A DNA stretch of 34,382 bases from Bdellovibrionota bacterium (GTDB lineage: Bacteria > Bdellovibrionota > Bdellovibrionia > Bdellovibrionales > JAMPXM01), in NCBI GenBank assembly GCA_963170185.1, contig CAUJGS010000024.1, forward strand, positions 1 through 34,382, read 5' to 3'. Numbering within the stretch: position 1 is the stretch's first letter; each line of letters begins with the position of its first letter. Shown in pieces: positions 32,437-34,382 of the stretch. The translations under genes were made by a program, and so were the position numbers. The notes under the pieces were generated by a model, which saw nothing but the letters and a program-made list of their open reading frames with translations, was not told where the DNA came from and searched no databases.

Positions 32437-33892
32437 GTTCCAGTTTGTTAAACGTGGTTTTTTGTTTATCGGTGCTGCGCAGGTTTTTGGCTCGCTGGAG
32501 GCTCATGCTGTCGCGTTGGCTCCGCAAGATGTCGTCGACCTAGCTTTGAAGCAGGCTCCGGCCGTTCAGCAAGCGGAGCTCTCCGCACAGGCTGAAGAGG
32601 GAGCTGCTGAGAAAGCCTTGGGCAGTTATGATCTGATTTGGAAACTGAATCCGACATACACCTATAGCGAAGCGCAGAACCTGACGGGAACTTCGAACCC
32701 TGTCGATAAGACGTTGGCGATTGACACCTCAATCGCCAAAGCCTTTTCGACGGGCACGACGCTGGGTCTTGAGTTCAATCGTATTTCGCAAGAGTCGGAG
32801 TTGAGCACGTTCACGTCCAATCTTCGTCGCCCGACGGCGGCGTCAGATGTTTTGTCGCTCTCGATTCGCCAGGCACTTTGGAGAAATATTCTCGGTGCCG
32901 GAGATCGCGCCGCGATTTCGCGGGCAGATGCGAAGATTGAAATCGCCAGAATGAATCGTCAGGAGCTGCTCGAGGCGGCGATTCTTGATTCGTTGTCGGT
33001 GTATTGGAATGCCTACGTGGCGGAGACGCAGCTTCGTGAAAACTCGGCGGCCCGTCAGAAGTACGAAGAACTCGTAAAGGCGGTTCGTCGTAAGGCTGGC
33101 TTTAATCTTTCAAGTCCAGGCGAACTTCCGCGCTTGGAGGCGGAGTTTGAAGCGGCGGACAGTCGAGTGAAGATTTCCTCCAAAGATTTTTTGGCGGCGC
33201 TGGATAAGCTTCGTACCAATCTTCAGATTGGCAAAGACGAGGCGATCACTTTCAAAGCGACGGCAACTGAGACGAAGGATATTCCGGACTTCCCGAAACT
33301 CAAGTCGGTCGATATCGAGAGTCTTCGACCGATGGTCATTGCGAAGCTGACGATGGAGAATGCGGAACGCGATCGTACTGTTGCGATGCAGTCGGCTCGG
33401 CCGAAACTGGATCTCGTGGCGCGCGCCGCGAGCACGGGTGTCGACGCTCAGTCAGATGGTGCGTTTTCGAAGATGTCTTCGGGAACAAGTCCGACTTACA
33501 TGGTGGGGGTTGAACTTGAGGTGCCGCTGGATTCCTCGCTTTTCCGCGGAACCCGAGCGGAGGCCAGTGCGCGTTATCGAATCGCGGAGATCGACTTTAA
33601 GTTAGCAAAGGATCGCCTTCGCGATTCGCTGATCGACGCCGAGCGCAGTGCTCAGGCTCTTCGCGACAACGCGCTTTCTTCGATTGAGATCGTTACAAAA
33701 CGTTCGCGTGTCGTTCGTGAGTTTGAAGCGAGCTATCGCCAAGGTCGAACTCCGCTTGTGGAGTTGATCCGTGCATTCAACGAGCTCTTTGATGCTCAGT
33801 TGAACCGCGCACGCTCTGTCGGGAACTACATGATTGCATTGAATCAATGGGCGGCCATTCGTGATGAATTGGTCAAAGGAGAAAAACAATGA
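32420..33892 (+). CDS. TolC-family outer-membrane channel protein
   Basis: The start is best placed at TTG 32420: GGGAGGA lies 5 bases ahead, whereas the ATG at 32390 has none and adds ten residues before the signal peptide. From the TTG the signal peptide runs through KRGFLFIGAAQVFGSLEAHA. The mature protein of about 460 residues has two similar halves, as in TolC-type channels. The first has VDLALKQAPAVQQAELSAQA; the second, with long helices, ends in ASYRQGRTPLVELIRAFNEL and FDAQLNRARSVGNYMIALNQ. It would form a trimeric channel through the outer membrane and periplasm. The usual partners, a membrane-fusion protein and an inner-membrane pump, are not in the window but may follow. It overlaps the next gene by 4 bases. 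Confidence 0.87.
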   Translation: MFKFAKFQFVKRGFLFIGAAQVFGSLEAHAVALAPQDVVDLALKQAPAVQQAELSAQAEEGAAEKALGSYDLIWKLNPTYTYSEAQNLTGTSNPVDKTLAIDTSIAKAFSTGTTLGLEFNRISQESELSTFTSNLRRPTAASDVLSLSIRQALWRNILGAGDRAAISRADAKIEIARMNRQELLEAAILDSLSVYWNAYVAETQLRENSAARQKYEELVKAVRRKAGFNLSSPGELPRLEAEFEAADSRVKISSKDFLAALDKLRTNLQIGKDEAITFKATATETKDIPDFPKLKSVDIESLRPMVIAKLTMENAERDRTVAMQSARPKLDLVARAASTGVDAQSDGAFSKMSSGTSPTYMVGVELEVPLDSSLFRGTRAEASARYRIAEIDFKLAKDRLRDSLIDAERSAQALRDNALSSIEIVTKRSRVVREFEASYRQGRTPLVELIRAFNELFDAQLNRARSVGNYMIALNQWAAIRDELVKGEKQ

Positions 33893-34382
33893 AGACATCG
33901 GCTTTGAAGATCCTCACGGGCGTACTAGGCCTGGTGATGTCGAGTTCTGTTCTTGTCGGCTGTGCGGACGGTGCGGATTTCACGGATGCGCGTGCGATTC
34001 AGGCGCGTGATGCAAAGGCGCTTGAAGATCTCTATTCAGGGGTTCAGGGCACGTGGGAAGGCACGGTTTCGAATCCTGCGACAGGTCTTAAGGCGTTTCA
34101 CGGTGAGCTCAAGCTTTACGTGATCTACGTTCAAGACGGCGTGAATGCGGACGGAAGTGCAAAGCTTCGTCCGACACTTCGTGGTCGCTTTCAGCCGCGG
34201 GACTTTGATACCGAAACAGACTCGATGGAGCTTGGCGGGGACTTCGATCGCACAGGTCGTCTGCTTTTGGTCGCGCAAAAGTCGTTGATCACGGGTGGTG
34301 ACGTTCGAACACTTGTGGTTCGTGGGTCGATCCAGTCGGGGGTTGCGACTCTCGAGCTGACTCGCCAAGGTGGCGTGTGGGG
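33889..34382 (+). CDS. Lipoprotein of unknown function, 3' partial
   Basis: The ATG at 33889 overlaps the TolC-like stop by 4 bases (ATGA), with AAAGGAG 7 bases ahead. The frame stays open to the window end, giving 164 visible residues. The leader MKTSALKILTGVLGLVMSSS ends in VLVGC, a good lipobox with Cys at residue 25. The mature part reads YSGVQGTWEGTVSNPATG, YVIYVQDG and DFDRTGRLLLVAQ, a strand-rich pattern that could be a small beta-barrel or lipocalin-like fold. I do not recognise the family. As part of this operon it may sit beside the channel protein in the outer membrane. Confidence 0.75.
   Translation, partial: MKTSALKILTGVLGLVMSSSVLVGCADGADFTDARAIQARDAKALEDLYSGVQGTWEGTVSNPATGLKAFHGELKLYVIYVQDGVNADGSAKLRPTLRGRFQPRDFDTETDSMELGGDFDRTGRLLLVAQKSLITGGDVRTLVVRGSIQSGVATLELTRQGGVW

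Overview
The window reads as a dense, ordinary-coding chromosome segment of a Gram-negative bacterium. There are many signal peptides, two lipoproteins, several outer-membrane beta-barrel candidates, a TolC-type channel and a LolA-like protein. The number of unrecognised secreted proteins, plus the combination of a DUF3516 helicase, a DUF2914 protein and a PEP-synthase-like/UbiA cluster, suggests a predatory or delta-proteobacterium-like lineage (Bdellovibrionota or relatives). That placement is an inference with modest confidence. I saw no rRNA, tRNA, CRISPR array, insertion sequence or prophage gene, and no gene-free stretch longer than 300 bases.

Layout. 2-4035 (+): 3' part of a Ski2-like helicase, a DUF2914 membrane protein and a small secreted protein. 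4036-4647 (-): C-terminal remnant of an SLC13-type anion permease, probably a pseudogene. 4792-8419 (-): two unknown secreted proteins flanking a secreted M28 zinc aminopeptidase, with unusual repeats and palindromes upstream. 8382-17193 (+): a tightly packed run of a membrane protein, an OleC-like acyl-adenylate ligase, a UbiA prenyltransferase, a dikinase resembling PEP synthase/rifampin phosphotransferase, a GNAT acyltransferase and a PafA-type phosphatase, then a small secreted protein. 27039-17218 (-): a convergent run, mostly overlapping by 1-4 bases: secreted protein, lipid kinase, FAR-like reductase, acyl-ACP-reductase-like fusion protein, TIP30-like reductase, LolA-like protein, outer-membrane barrel, BtaA-like aminocarboxypropyl transferase and DoxX. 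27307-29913: secreted protein (+), ClpP (-), ExoD (-). 30011-34382 (+): envelope operon of lipoprotein, barrel, TolC-like channel and a second lipoprotein that runs off the window.

The main candidate for something undescribed is the pair of convergent operons at 8382-27039. Their enzymes together could activate an acyl chain (adenylation), reduce it (two different acyl-reductase families), phosphorylate a lipid, attach a prenyl group or use a prenyl-like substrate, transfer an acyl group, dephosphorylate an intermediate, add an aminocarboxypropyl head group to a diacylglycerol-like lipid, and move the product through the periplasm to the outer membrane (LolA-like protein plus barrel). No recognised pathway I know has this combination. 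The individual family calls are well supported by motifs; the joint pathway is inference.

Several regulatory-looking sequences stand out. There is a near-perfect 16-base-arm inverted repeat between the divergent genes at 27039 and 27307, and a palindrome with the same core before the aminopeptidase. A 21-base perfect palindrome lies before clpP. A pair of 12-base direct repeats lies upstream of a well-formed promoter that would give an almost leaderless transcript.
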